Notes: generated by a model not told the origin, from the letters alone. Counted from the first letter of the stretch, positions 21,464 through 30,776 are shown. The stretch: DNA of 64,000 bases from Bradyrhizobium sp. LMTR 3 (GCF_001693485.1 NZ_MAXC01000043.1:124001-188000), one strand, 5' to 3'. Translations and numbers: made by a program.

Positions 21464-22173
21464 CTGCGATGCTCAATGTCAAGGACCTGCGCGCCTATTA
21501 CGGCCAGGTCCAGGCCCTTCACGGCCTCTCCTTCGCCCTCAACGAAGGCAGCCTCACCACGCTGCTCGGTGCCAACGGCGCCGGCAAGACCACCACCCTA
21601 CGGGCAATCTGCAACATGGTGCGCTCGACCGGCGCGATCGAGTTCGAGGGCAAGCCGCTGTCCGGCAAGTCGACCGAAAACGTCGTTCGCCTCGGTATCG
21701 CGCATGTGCCGCAGGGCCGCGGCACCTTCACCACCATGACGGTGGAGGAGAACCTGCAGCTCGGCGCCATCACCCGCAACGACAAGAAGAATATCGTTTC
21801 CGACATCGAGCGCATGTACGACCATTTCCCGGTGCTGAAGGAGCGGCATACCCAGCAGGCCGGAACGCTATCCGGCGGCGAGCAGCAAATGCTCGCGGTC
21901 GCGCGTGCGCTGATGTTGCGTCCGCGGCTGATGCTGCTGGACGAGCCGTCGTTCGGCCTCGCGCCGCTGATCGTACGCGACCTGTTCAAGATCCTCGGCA
22001 AGATCAACCGTGAGGACAAGGTCACCATCCTCGTGGTGGAGCAGAACGCGCAGCTCGCGCTGGAGCTCGCCGACCAGGCCTATGTGATCGAAACCGGAAA
22101 AATCGTGATGTCGGGGAACGCGAAGGAAATCGCGAGCAACGAAGACGTCCGCAAATCCTATCTGGGTTACTGA
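21460..22173 (+). CDS. Branched-chain amino acid-type ABC importer, ATP-binding protein (LivF type)
   Basis: A 237-aa second ATPase of the importer, forming the NBD heterodimer with the LivG-type protein. Walker A GANGAGKTT is near 39, the Q-loop region is AHVPQGRGTFTTMTVEENL near 82, the signature LSGGEQQMLAVARAL near 138, Walker B LMLLDEPSFGLAP near 158 and the switch His position is replaced by Gln in VEQNAQ, as is normal for LivF. The start overlaps the preceding stop, indicating translational coupling. It ends 12 bp before the permease gene. Confidence 0.93.
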   Translation: MTAMLNVKDLRAYYGQVQALHGLSFALNEGSLTTLLGANGAGKTTTLRAICNMVRSTGAIEFEGKPLSGKSTENVVRLGIAHVPQGRGTFTTMTVEENLQLGAITRNDKKNIVSDIERMYDHFPVLKERHTQQAGTLSGGEQQMLAVARALMLRPRLMLLDEPSFGLAPLIVRDLFKILGKINREDKVTILVVEQNAQLALELADQAYVIETGKIVMSGNAKEIASNEDVRKSYLGY

Positions 22174-22185
22174 GGAGCTGGGACG

Positions 22186-23064
22186 ATGGAATTATTCACC
22201 AACCAAGTCCTGGCCGGCATCGCCACGGGCGCGATCTATGCCTGTATGGCGCTCGCGGTGGTCATGATCTACCAGGCGATCGACCATCTGAACTTCGCCC
22301 AAGGCGAAATGGCGATGTTCTCGACCTTCATCTCCTGGCAATTGATGCAGTGGGGCGTGCCCTATTGGTGGTCGTTCCTGCTCACGCTGGCGATTTCGTT
22401 CGCCGGCGGCATCCTGATCGAACGGCTCCTGTTTAAGCCGCTTGCGAAAGCGCCGGTGCTGACCAACGTCGCCGGCTTCATCGCGCTGTTCGCGATCGTC
22501 AACTCGGTGGCCGGCCTGACCTGGGACTTCACCATCAAGCAATATCCGACCCCGTTCGGCTCCGCGCCGTTCCTCGGCAGCCAGTTGATCTCGACCCACC
22601 AGGCCGGGATGATCGGCGTCACCCTCCTGATGCTGGTCGGACTCTACCTCTTCTTCCAGTTCACCCGGATCGGTCTTGCGATGCGCGCAGCGGCGGCGTT
22701 GCCGGAATCGGCGCGGCTGGTCGGCGTCAATACCTCCTGGATGATCGCGCTCGGCTGGGGCATGGCCTCCGCGATCGGCGCCGTCGCCGGCATCCTGATC
22801 GCCCCGGTCGTGTTCCTTGAACCGAACATGATGGGCGGCGTGCTGGTTTACGGTTTCGCCGCTGCCGTGCTCGGCGGCCTTAGCTCGCCGCTGGGCGCCG
22901 TCATCGGCGGCTTCCTGGTCGGCGTCTTCGAAAACCTCGCCGGCACCTACATCCCCGGCGTGGGCAATGAACTGAAACTGCCGATCGCGCTTGCGCTGAT
23001 CATAACCGTCCTGGTCTTCAAACCTGCCGGTCTCTTCGGCCGAGCCATCGTCAAGCGAGTCTGA
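22186..23064 (+). CDS. Branched-chain amino acid-type ABC importer, permease (LivH type)
   Basis: A 292-aa inner-membrane permease with about eight hydrophobic segments. The family opening ATGAIYACMALAVVMIYQAIDHLNFAQGEMAMF spans residues 10-45; the GLAMRAAAALPESARLVGVNTSWMIALGWGMASAIGAVAGIL segment in the second half is the EAA-like coupling region that contacts the ATPases; the end is FKPAGLFGRAIVKRV. It lies between the LivF-type ATPase (12 bp) and the second permease (2 bp), so the importer genes are one operon. Confidence 0.93.
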   Translation: MELFTNQVLAGIATGAIYACMALAVVMIYQAIDHLNFAQGEMAMFSTFISWQLMQWGVPYWWSFLLTLAISFAGGILIERLLFKPLAKAPVLTNVAGFIALFAIVNSVAGLTWDFTIKQYPTPFGSAPFLGSQLISTHQAGMIGVTLLMLVGLYLFFQFTRIGLAMRAAAALPESARLVGVNTSWMIALGWGMASAIGAVAGILIAPVVFLEPNMMGGVLVYGFAAAVLGGLSSPLGAVIGGFLVGVFENLAGTYIPGVGNELKLPIALALIITVLVFKPAGLFGRAIVKRV

Positions 23065-23066
23065 TC

Positions 23067-24083
23067 ATGAGCGTAGCTGCAGAAGACACCGTCACAGAAG
23101 CCCCGGCTGTCGAGGCCGTTCCGAAGCGCGCCATGACGCTGGGCACCGGCACCTCGCTGGTGATCCTGGCGGCGCTGCTCGTCACGCCGGTATTCGTGAA
23201 GAACTTCGTCGTCTTCCAGATGACGATGGTTATGATCTACGGGATCGCGGTGCTGGCGCTCAACATCCTGACCGGCGGCAGCGGGCAATTTTCGCTCGGC
23301 CAGAGCGCGTTCTACGCGCTCGGCGCCTATACGTCGGCGGTCCTGATGGAAAACTTCAACGTGAACTACGCGCTGACGCTGCCGATCGCGGGGCTGGTCT
23401 CGTTCGGCGCCGGCTACCTGTTCGGCAAGCCCGCGTTGCGGCTTTCCGGCATCTACCTCGCGCTAGCCACCTTCGCGCTGGCGGTCGCCATGCCGCAGCT
23501 CCTGAAGCTGCATTTCCTCGAGCATTGGACCGGCGGCGTTCAGGGCCTCACGGTCATGAAACCCGATGCGCCGTTCGGCCTGCCGATCGGTCAGGACAAG
23601 TGGCTTTATTACTTCACGCTGGCGATCTCGGTCGCGATCTATGTCGGATCAGTCAACCTGCTGCGCTCGCGCTCGGGCCGCGCCTTCATGTCGATCCGCG
23701 ACAACGAGATCGCGGCCTCCGCCATGGGCGTCGACGTCGCCCAGTACAAGACGCTCGCCTTCGGCGTATCCGCGGGCATCACCGGTATCGCCGGCGGGCT
23801 CAGCGCCATCGTCGTGGCGTTCGTGGCGCCCGACAGCTACACGATCAACCTGGCCATCGCGCTATTCCTCGGCATGGTGGTCGGCGGCGTCGGCTGGCTG
23901 CCGGGCTCGTTCGTCGGCGCTGCCTTCATCATCTTCGTGCCCAACATCGCGGAGAGCATCTCAAAGGGCCTCTCCGGTGCGGTGTTCGGCGTGCTCTTGT
24001 TTATTGTCATCTTCCTCGTGCCGCATGGCGCAAGGCAGGTCGCAATTGTTGCGCAGCAGATGCTCGGCAAATTTAAGAACTAA
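23067..24083 (+). CDS. Branched-chain amino acid-type ABC importer, permease (LivM type)
   Basis: A 338-aa inner-membrane permease. About 30 mostly hydrophilic residues precede the first membrane segment; then come MIYGIAVLALNILTGGSGQFSLGQSAFYALGAYTSA (the LivM signature near 60-90), the RSGRAFMSIRDNEIAASAMGVDVAQYKTLAFGVSAGITGIAGGLSA coupling segment near 200-245 and a final membrane segment ending in PHGARQVAIVAQQML. A strong intrinsic terminator follows at 24187-24218, after which the two binding-protein genes are transcribed separately. Confidence 0.93.
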   Translation: MSVAAEDTVTEAPAVEAVPKRAMTLGTGTSLVILAALLVTPVFVKNFVVFQMTMVMIYGIAVLALNILTGGSGQFSLGQSAFYALGAYTSAVLMENFNVNYALTLPIAGLVSFGAGYLFGKPALRLSGIYLALATFALAVAMPQLLKLHFLEHWTGGVQGLTVMKPDAPFGLPIGQDKWLYYFTLAISVAIYVGSVNLLRSRSGRAFMSIRDNEIAASAMGVDVAQYKTLAFGVSAGITGIAGGLSAIVVAFVAPDSYTINLAIALFLGMVVGGVGWLPGSFVGAAFIIFVPNIAESISKGLSGAVFGVLLFIVIFLVPHGARQVAIVAQQMLGKFKN

Positions 24084-24186
24084 CTTCACGCCGCGGGATC
24101 GGTTCGGCGACTTCATCAACGGCGAACTCGGCCATTAACCGATATTCCGCCGGGCGGTAGTTTCCCGGAGCATCCGACTAAATATC

Positions 24187-24218
24187 GCCCTCCGCGACGC
24201 CGTCGCGGAGGGCTTTTT
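24187..24218 (+). terminator. Rho-independent terminator after the ABC importer operon
   Basis: Perfect 12-bp stem GCCCTCCGCGAC at 24187-24198 with GTCGCGGAGGGC at 24202-24213, a three-base loop GCC and a run of five T. It separates the transporter operon from the binding-protein genes. Confidence 0.93.
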
Positions 24219-24320
24219 GTTGCTGGACGCTGCCGAAAGGTATTCAATAAAGCCCCAAGAGCCGCCAAGCGCTCCAATCAAAAACAATGACACAGTCACC
24301 GATCCCAGGGAGATCAAAAA

Positions 24321-25550
24321 ATGTCCGCCATCAACTTGCGTTTGGGAGCCTTTGCGGCCGCCCTCGCATTGCTTGCTGCGACCAGCAGCGGCGCATTTGC
24401 ACAAAAGAAATACGACACCGGCGCCAGCGATACCGAAATCAAGATCGGCAACATCATGCCCTACAGCGGACCGGCTTCCGCTTATGGCGTGATCGGCAAA
24501 ACCGAAGAGGCCTATTTCAGGAAGATCAACGCCGAAGGCGGCATCAACGGCCGAAAAATCAACTTCGTCAGCTATGACGACGCCTACAGCCCGCCGAAGA
24601 CCGTGGAGCAGGTGCGCAAGCTGGTCGAGAGCGATGAAGTCCTGCTCGTCTTCAATTCACTGGGCACGCCGCCGAATACGGCGATCCAGAAGTACCTGAA
24701 CTCGAAGAAGGTGCCACAACTGTTCGTCGCCACCGGCGCCACCAAGTGGAACGATCCGAAGGAATTTCCTTGGACGATGGGTTGGCAGCCCAACTACCAG
24801 AGCGAGTCGCAGATCTACGCCAAGTACATCCTGAAGAATTACCCGAACGCCAAGATCGGAATCCTTTACCAGAACGACGATTACGGTAAGGACTACCTGA
24901 AGGGCTTCAAGGACGGGCTCGGCGCGAAGGCCGCATCGATGATCGTCCTTGAGGAGAGCTACGAAGTCTCTCAGCCGACGATCGACTCCCACATCGTCAA
25001 GCTGAAGTCGAGCGGCGCCGACGTCTTCTTCAACATTACCACGCCAAAGTTCGCGGCCCAGGCGATCAAGAAGAACATGGAGATCGGCTGGAAGCCAGTG
25101 CACTTCCTCAACAACGTCTCGGCCTCGATCGGCAGCGTTATGAAGCCGGCTGGTTTCGAGAACGGGCAGGACATCATCTCGTCGCAATACTTCAAGGATC
25201 CAACCGACGCGCAATGGAAGAACGATGCCGCGATGAAGGCATGGAACGAGTTCCTGGATAAGTATTATCCGGAAGCCAACCGGGCCGATGCGTCGGTGAT
25301 GTACGCCTATATTGTCGCTCAAGGCTTGGTGCACGTGCTAAAGGCCTGCGGCGACGACCTGACCCGCGCAAACGTCATGAAGCAGGCGGCCAGCATCAAG
25401 GACCTCGAACTCAGCGGCCTGCTGCCCGGGGTCAAGGTCAATACGTCGGCGACCGATTTTGCTCCGCTCTCGCAATTGCAGTTGATAAGGTTCAAGGGCG
25501 AGAACTGGGAGCGCTTCGGCGAAATTCTCTCGGGAGACGTCGGGGGCTGA
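24321..25550 (+). CDS. Periplasmic substrate-binding protein of the ABC importer, copy 1
   Basis: A 409-aa type I periplasmic binding protein (Peripla_BP_6 class). The signal peptide has a basic start, the hydrophobic run LGAFAAALALLAATSSGAFA and a cleavage site before QKKYDTG. The mature part begins DTEIKIGNIMPYSGPASAYGVIGKTEEAY, followed by GRKINFVSYDDAYSPPKTVEQVRKLVE and the LNNVSASIGSVMKPAG segment. The next gene encodes an almost identical mature protein, so the pair arose by tandem duplication. In R. palustris the equivalent binding proteins beside pim genes bind dicarboxylic or fatty acids (recalled, not checked). A terminator follows at 25580-25611, so each copy has its own transcript end. 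Confidence 0.9.
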   Translation: MSAINLRLGAFAAALALLAATSSGAFAQKKYDTGASDTEIKIGNIMPYSGPASAYGVIGKTEEAYFRKINAEGGINGRKINFVSYDDAYSPPKTVEQVRKLVESDEVLLVFNSLGTPPNTAIQKYLNSKKVPQLFVATGATKWNDPKEFPWTMGWQPNYQSESQIYAKYILKNYPNAKIGILYQNDDYGKDYLKGFKDGLGAKAASMIVLEESYEVSQPTIDSHIVKLKSSGADVFFNITTPKFAAQAIKKNMEIGWKPVHFLNNVSASIGSVMKPAGFENGQDIISSQYFKDPTDAQWKNDAAMKAWNEFLDKYYPEANRADASVMYAYIVAQGLVHVLKACGDDLTRANVMKQAASIKDLELSGLLPGVKVNTSATDFAPLSQLQLIRFKGENWERFGEILSGDVGG

Positions 25551-25579
25551 TCCCCGCTGCGAGCTCTGCTTAAGATGCA

Positions 25580-25611
25580 GCCCCTGCGGCTTTTGCCGCA
25601 GGGGCCTTTTT
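25580..25611 (+). terminator. Rho-independent terminator after binding-protein copy 1
   Basis: Perfect 11-bp stem GCCCCTGCGGC at 25580-25590 and GCCGCAGGGGC at 25595-25605, loop TTTT, then CTTTTT. It means copy 2 needs its own promoter in 25612-25700, or readthrough. Confidence 0.94.
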
Positions 25612-25711
25612 ATTGTGACGCCTTTGGCAAGATGCTAATCACGACGCTGTCAAAAGAGCCTCGTCAAGAGGCTCGACAGTTACATTAAGAAATGAAAAGG
25701 GAGAGACAGAA

Positions 25712-26938
25712 GTGTCCACAATCAAAAAACTTGCGGTTGTTTCGGCCGCGCTTGGACTACTCGCCGCGTCGTCGAGCGGCGTTCTCGCACAGAAGAAATA
25801 CGATCCCGGCGCGAGCGACACCGAAATCAAGATCGGCAACATCATGCCGTACAGCGGACCGGCCTCCGCCTATGGCGTGATCGGCAAGACCGAGGAAGCC
25901 TATTTCAAGAAGATCAATGCCGAGGGCGGCATCAACGGCCGCAAGATCAATTTCATCAGCTATGACGACGCCTATAGCCCGCCGAAGACCGTGGAGCAGG
26001 TGCGCAAGCTCGTCGAGAGCGATGAAGTGCTGCTGGTCTTCAACCCGCTTGGCACGCCGCCGAACACGGCGATCCAGAAGTACCTGAACAGCAAGAAGGT
26101 GCCGCAACTGTTCGTCGCCACCGGCGCCACCAAGTGGAACGATCCGAAGACTTTTCCGTGGACGATGGGCTGGCAGCCCAACTACCAGAGCGAAACGCAG
26201 ATCTATGCGAAGTACATTCTGAAGGAGAAGCCGAACGCCAAGATCGGAATCCTCTACCAGAACGACGACTATGGTAAGGACTATCTGAAGGGCTTCAAGG
26301 ACGGGCTCGGCGCCAAGGCCGCTTCGATGATCGTGCTGGAGGAAAGCTACGAAGTCTCCGAACCGACCATCGACTCCCACATCGTCAAGCTGAAGGCCTC
26401 CGGTGCCGACGTGTTCATCAACATCACCACGCCGAAATTCGCTGCACAGGCGATCAAGAAGAACGCCGAGATCGGCTGGAAGCCGCTGCATTTCCTCAAC
26501 AACGTCTCGGCCTCGATCGGCAGCGTCATCAAGCCGGCCGGCATGGAGAACGCCCAGGACATCATTTCCTCGCAATACCTGAAGGATCCGACGGATGCGC
26601 AGTGGAAGGATGATGCGGGCATGAAGGCCTGGAACGAATTCCTGGACAAATATTATCCGGAAGCCAACCGCGCCGACGCCTCGGTGATGTTCGGCTACAC
26701 CGTCGCCCAGGGTCTCGTGCATGTGCTGAAAGCCTGCGGCGATAATCTCACGCGCGAGAACGTCATGAAGCAGGCGGCCAGCATCAAGGACCTCGAACTG
26801 GGCGGGCTGCTGCCGGGCATCAAGGTCAATACGTCACCGACCGACTTTGCGCCAATCTCGTCGGTGCAACTGATCAAGTTCAAGGGCGAGACCTGGGAGC
26901 GTTTCGGCGAAATCCTGTCTGGTGACGCCGGCGGCTAG
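25712..26938 (+). CDS. Periplasmic substrate-binding protein of the ABC importer, copy 2
   Basis: A 408-aa paralogue of the preceding binding protein. The mature parts differ at scattered positions only (for example GFENGQD versus GMENAQD, and QLQLIRFKGENWE versus SVQLIKFKGETWE), while the signal peptides are more diverged (KLAVVSAALGLLAASSSGVLA here). The start is GTG at 25712, eight to nine bases after AGGGAGA; no ATG fits. It has the same predicted fold and partner transporter as copy 1. Two copies with separate terminators may give different expression or slightly different ligand range (inference). Confidence 0.9.
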   Translation: MSTIKKLAVVSAALGLLAASSSGVLAQKKYDPGASDTEIKIGNIMPYSGPASAYGVIGKTEEAYFKKINAEGGINGRKINFISYDDAYSPPKTVEQVRKLVESDEVLLVFNPLGTPPNTAIQKYLNSKKVPQLFVATGATKWNDPKTFPWTMGWQPNYQSETQIYAKYILKEKPNAKIGILYQNDDYGKDYLKGFKDGLGAKAASMIVLEESYEVSEPTIDSHIVKLKASGADVFINITTPKFAAQAIKKNAEIGWKPLHFLNNVSASIGSVIKPAGMENAQDIISSQYLKDPTDAQWKDDAGMKAWNEFLDKYYPEANRADASVMFGYTVAQGLVHVLKACGDNLTRENVMKQAASIKDLELGGLLPGIKVNTSPTDFAPISSVQLIKFKGETWERFGEILSGDAGG

Positions 26939-26955
26939 TCATTCCAAATATTGAT

Positions 26956-27006
26956 CGGCCCATTTGTGGGCCGGAAGAGCCCTCGCGGCACGCTCGCGGG
27001 GGTTTT
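26956..27006 (+). terminator. Double-hairpin terminator after binding-protein copy 2
   Basis: First hairpin CGGCCCA, loop TTTG, TGGGCCG at 26956-26973. Second hairpin CCCTCGCG at 26980-26987 with CGCGGGGG at 26995-27002, followed by TTTTCTTTT. The second has the U-tract and is the likely terminator. Confidence 0.8.
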
Positions 27007-27068
27007 CTTTTGCAGCGATTGGATGGATAACCAGACCTCCCGTCCCGTTAGCAGCCCCGTTGCAGATC

Positions 27069-28358
27069 ATGACCGACCGACGTTCCCTCTTGCGTGCGAT
27101 CTTTGATGCGGCCGTTGCGGCCGCGCATCCCGACGTCGTGCTATCAGCGCATCTGCGTCCCGCGCCCAAGGGCAAGGTGATATGCCTCGCCGCAGGCAAG
27201 GGCGCTGCAGCGATGGCGGCTGCGGCCGAACGGCACTACCTCGATACGCTCGGCCTCGATCCGTCGCGGCTGACCGGCCTTGCCACCACGCGCCACGGCC
27301 ACGGCGTGCCGACGCGACGCATCAGGGTTGTCGAAGCCGGCCATCCCGTGCCCGACGAAGCCGGGCTGAAAGCCGCCGACGAGACGCTGCGTCTTGCCGC
27401 GGAGGCGACTGCGGACGATCTTTTGCTGCTGCTGTTGTCCGGCGGCGGCTCGGCAAACTGGATCGCACCCGCAGATGGCGTTTCGTTCGCACAGAAGCAG
27501 CAGGTCAACCGCGCGCTATTGCGTTCGGGCGCGCCGATCGGCGAGATGAACGTCGTGCGCAAGCATTTGTCGCGGATCAAGGGCGGCCGGCTGGCTCGCG
27601 CCGGACAACATGCCGCCGAGATCGTGACGCTTGCGATCTCCGACGTACCGCATGACGATCCGTCCGCGATTGCATCGGGACCGACGGTACCGGACGCCTC
27701 CACGCTGGCTGACGCCCGCGCCCTGGTTGCGAAGTATAATCTCACGGTCGACGATGCCGTCCGACGCGCGCTCGACGATCCCAGGAATGAGAGCTGCAAG
27801 CCCGGCGATCCCGCCTTTGCCCGCGCGCAATTCGAGATGATTGCAAAGCCGAAGGCTTCTCTCGACGCGGCGATCAAGGTCGCGAAGGACGCAGGGTATG
27901 AGGTTGTTGGCCTCGGCGCGGACCTCGAAGGCGAGGCGCGCGAGGTGGCGGCCGATCATGCGCGACTGGCGCTGAAAGCGCAAAGCGAGGGCAAACGCAT
28001 CGCGATCCTGTCGGGCGGCGAGCTCACGGTGACCGTGCGCGGCAATGGCCGCGGCGGTCCCAACCAGGAATATGCGCTGGCGCTGGCGGATCTTCTGAAG
28101 GGTACGTCCGGCATTGTGGCGCTGGCCGCAGACACCGACGGCGCCGACGGCGGCGCCGGCAGCGCGACCGACCCGGCCGGCGCTTTGATCGATCAGGAGA
28201 CGTTCGCGAAGATGAAGTCGCTCGGCCTCGATCCTGCGGCCTATCTCGCCAACAACGATGCGACCGCGTTCTTTTCGGCCACCGGCGATCTCCTGCTGAC
28301 CGGCCCGACCCTCACCAACGTCAACGACGTCAGGGTGATCCTGGTGGACCCAGCGTAG
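27069..28358 (+). CDS. Glycerate 2-kinase (GckA/TtuD type)
   Basis: A 429-aa type II glycerate kinase, phosphorylating D-glycerate at O-2 with ATP (serine-cycle, hydroxypyruvate or tartronate metabolism). Recognisable parts are the N-terminal VICLAAGKGAAAMAAAAE segment near 38, VVEAGHPVPDEAG near 83, the glycine-rich LLLLLSGGGSANWIAPADGVS near 117, SRIKGGRLA near 160 and the C-terminal MOFRL-domain ISGGELTVTV-like region ILSGGELTVTVRGNGRGGPNQEYALA near 315, then AADTDGADGGAGSATDPAG. The frame is open to 26964 through the terminator, so the ATG at 27069 is chosen. It stands alone. Confidence 0.9.
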   Translation: MTDRRSLLRAIFDAAVAAAHPDVVLSAHLRPAPKGKVICLAAGKGAAAMAAAAERHYLDTLGLDPSRLTGLATTRHGHGVPTRRIRVVEAGHPVPDEAGLKAADETLRLAAEATADDLLLLLLSGGGSANWIAPADGVSFAQKQQVNRALLRSGAPIGEMNVVRKHLSRIKGGRLARAGQHAAEIVTLAISDVPHDDPSAIASGPTVPDASTLADARALVAKYNLTVDDAVRRALDDPRNESCKPGDPAFARAQFEMIAKPKASLDAAIKVAKDAGYEVVGLGADLEGEAREVAADHARLALKAQSEGKRIAILSGGELTVTVRGNGRGGPNQEYALALADLLKGTSGIVALAADTDGADGGAGSATDPAGALIDQETFAKMKSLGLDPAAYLANNDATAFFSATGDLLLTGPTLTNVNDVRVILVDPA

Positions 28359-28508
28359 ATCGCCGAGGCAGTTGCCGGAGCCTCGCATGCGCCGTAACGG
28401 CATTAACGCTTTGTTGAGCAGTTTGCGAAGAACCCGCGCGCGGTTTGCCTATCTCGAAGGTGCGATTCACCAGCCTGGCTTCTAATGGCCGTTCTCCTGG
28501 AGGAGTAG

Positions 28509-28525
28509 AGCCGCCAGTGGCGGCT
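28509..28525 (+). promoter_or_regulatory. Hairpin just upstream of the PAS-GGDEF-EAL start
   Basis: AGCCGCC (28509-28515), loop AGT, GGCGGCT (28519-28525): a perfect 7-bp stem between a strong GGAGGAG ribosome site (28499-28505) and the annotated ATG at 28538. It overlaps an in-frame GTG at 28517 that has better spacing from GGAGGAG, so it may hide that start or place the ATG closer in space. Confidence 0.5.
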
Positions 28526-28537
28526 GGGGAACGCTCT

Positions 28538-30685
28538 ATGACGGATCACATCCCGACAACCGCGCCGCGGTCAGCGCATTTGAGTGCTCGGCTCGAGGAC
28601 GCGATCAACCATATGTCGCTCGGAATCGTCGTATTCGACGAGAAGCGCGAGGTCGTTTTCTGCAACCGCCGCTACAGGGAAATGTACGGGCTCTCGCCTG
28701 AACAGGTGAAGCCGGGAACACCGACCCAGGAACTGATCCGGCACCGGCTGAAACTCGGGTTGAAGGTGCAGGTCGCGGTCGATGATTATATCCGTGAGCG
28801 CGTCGGTCGCGACATCGCACTCGACACCACGGTGCAGGAATTTACCGACGGTCGCATCGTCGCCTACACCGTCTACCCGATGCCGGACGGCGGCGGGATG
28901 GCGACGCATGAGGACATCACGGAGCGCGAAGAGCTCAATGCCCGGCTGAAGAAGCAATACGAGCTCGGCAAGGAGCAGGAAGAAGCCCTGCGCGTCAGGA
29001 ACTTCCAGTTCGACACCGCGATCAACAACATGTCGCAGGGGCTTTGCTTCTTCGATTCCGACCACCGCCTGATCGTCTGCAACGATCGCTTCGTGCAGAT
29101 GTACGACATTACGCCCGAGCGCGTCAGCCCCGGCATGTCGCTGGTCGAGATCGTCGACCTGCGCTTCGAAGCCGGCAGCTTCCCCGCCATGACGCGCGAC
29201 GAATATCTGCAATGGCGCACCAACGTGGCGGTTTCCAATGAAGCGAAAGACAGCATCGTCGAATTGAAGAACGGGCGCACCTTCAAGATCCGCCACCGCC
29301 CGATGCCCGGCGGCGGCTGGGTCGCGACGCATGAGGACATCACCGAACAGCGCCAGTCCGAGGTCAAGATCGAATACATGGCGCATCACGATGCGCTGAC
29401 CGATCTTGCCAATCGGGTGTTGTTGAACGATCGGCTCGAATATGCGCTGGGCAGGGTTTCAGACGGGGAAATGGTGGCCGTCCATCACCTCGATCTCGAT
29501 CAGTTCAAGGCCGTGAACGATACGTTCGGCCACCCCTACGGCGACAAGTTGCTCAGGGGCGTCGCCGAACGGTTGCGCCGGCTCATTGGCGAAGCCGGCA
29601 CGATCGCACGAATGGGCGGCGATGAATTCGTCATCGTGCAGGGCACGATATCGGACCCCGCCGATGCCACTTCGCTGGCGCAGCACGTCATCGATGCGCT
29701 GAGCGAGCCCTATGAAATCGACGGCCAGCAGGCCGTGATCGGCGTCAGCATCGGCATTTCGGTCGGTCCCGGCGACGGATCGAACCCCGACAAGTTGCTG
29801 CGCAATGCCGACCTCGCACTCTACCGCGCCAAGAGCGACGGCCGCAGCACGTTCCGCTTCTTCGAGCCTGCGATGGACCTGCAGATGCAAACCCGCCGCA
29901 TCATGGAGCAGGATCTGCGCAAGGCGCTGCCGGGCGGCGAATTCGAGCTGCATTACCAGCCGGTCGTCAACCTGGCGAGCAAGGAAATCAGCGGCTTCGA
30001 GGCGCTGATACGCTGGAATCATCCAACCAAGGGATTGATCTCGCCGGCCGCCTTCATCCCGCTGGCCGAAGAGATCGGCTTCATCGTGCCGATGGGCGAG
30101 TGGGTCATCAGGCAGGCTTGTGCCACCGCCGCGCAATGGCCCGACAACCTTCACGTCGCCGTCAATATTTCAGCGATCCAGTTTCGCAGTCCTGGCCTGA
30201 TGCAGGTGATCGTCGGCGCGCTCGCCGCCTCCGGGCTCGCGCCGACGCGGCTGGAGATAGAAATCACCGAGAGCGTGCTGCTCCACAGCAGGGAGGCGAC
30301 GCTCGCGCTGCTGCATCAGTTGCGCGGGCTCGGAATCCGGATCGCCATGGACGATTTCGGCACCGGATATTCGTCGCTGACCTATTTGCAAAGCTTTCCG
30401 TTCGACAAGATCAAGATCGACCGCTCGTTCGTCAAGAACATCACCGAGAATTCAAGCTCGCTCAACATCGTGCGCGCGGTTGCTGCGCTCGCCAATGGCA
30501 TGGGCATGACGGCGACCGCCGAGGGCGTCGAAACCGCGGAGCAACTCCACAGCATCGCATCCGAGGGATGCACGGAAATGCAGGGCTTCCTGTTCAGCAA
30601 GCCGCTTCCCGCCGCCGAGATCGAGCGGCAGTTTCTGTCGGGACACGGGCCGCGAGGGGCTCAAGGCCGCATCGTCGCGGCGTGA
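28538..30685 (+). CDS. PAS-PAS-GGDEF-EAL cyclic di-GMP signalling protein
   Basis: A 715-aa cytoplasmic protein without membrane segments. Two PAS_7-type sensor domains (about 18-130 and 165-280) share the pattern INHMSLGIVVFDEKREVVFCN / INNMSQGLCFFDSDHRLIVCN and each ends in a GG-W/M-ATHEDITE motif. The GGDEF domain has an intact GGDEF at 360-364, preceded by RM; no RxxD inhibitory site is visible five residues upstream. The EAL domain has EALIRW at 488-493, ITESVLL, the DDFGTGYSSLTYL stretch and a KIDRSFVKN segment. Both catalytic motifs are intact, so it may make and degrade c-di-GMP. An in-frame GTG at 28517 is a credible alternative start. Monocistronic, followed by a family D repeat. 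Confidence 0.93.
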   Translation: MTDHIPTTAPRSAHLSARLEDAINHMSLGIVVFDEKREVVFCNRRYREMYGLSPEQVKPGTPTQELIRHRLKLGLKVQVAVDDYIRERVGRDIALDTTVQEFTDGRIVAYTVYPMPDGGGMATHEDITEREELNARLKKQYELGKEQEEALRVRNFQFDTAINNMSQGLCFFDSDHRLIVCNDRFVQMYDITPERVSPGMSLVEIVDLRFEAGSFPAMTRDEYLQWRTNVAVSNEAKDSIVELKNGRTFKIRHRPMPGGGWVATHEDITEQRQSEVKIEYMAHHDALTDLANRVLLNDRLEYALGRVSDGEMVAVHHLDLDQFKAVNDTFGHPYGDKLLRGVAERLRRLIGEAGTIARMGGDEFVIVQGTISDPADATSLAQHVIDALSEPYEIDGQQAVIGVSIGISVGPGDGSNPDKLLRNADLALYRAKSDGRSTFRFFEPAMDLQMQTRRIMEQDLRKALPGGEFELHYQPVVNLASKEISGFEALIRWNHPTKGLISPAAFIPLAEEIGFIVPMGEWVIRQACATAAQWPDNLHVAVNISAIQFRSPGLMQVIVGALAASGLAPTRLEIEITESVLLHSREATLALLHQLRGLGIRIAMDDFGTGYSSLTYLQSFPFDKIKIDRSFVKNITENSSSLNIVRAVAALANGMGMTATAEGVETAEQLHSIASEGCTEMQGFLFSKPLPAAEIERQFLSGHGPRGAQGRIVAA

Positions 30686-30691
30686 CCCGCT

Positions 30692-30771
30692 GTCATTCCG
30701 GGATGGTCCGTAGGACCAGACCCGGAATCTCAAGATTCCGGGTTCGATGCTTCGCATCGCCCCGGAATGAC
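30692..30771. repeat. Dispersed palindromic repeat, family D copy 2
   Basis: GTCATTCCGGGATGGTCCGT at the left and GCCCCGGAATGAC at the right; inner pair CCCGGAATCT and AGATTCCGGG. It lies between two convergent genes. The element at 63256-63337 is nearly the same sequence in inverted orientation. Confidence 0.9.
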
Positions 30772-30776
30772 ACCCA

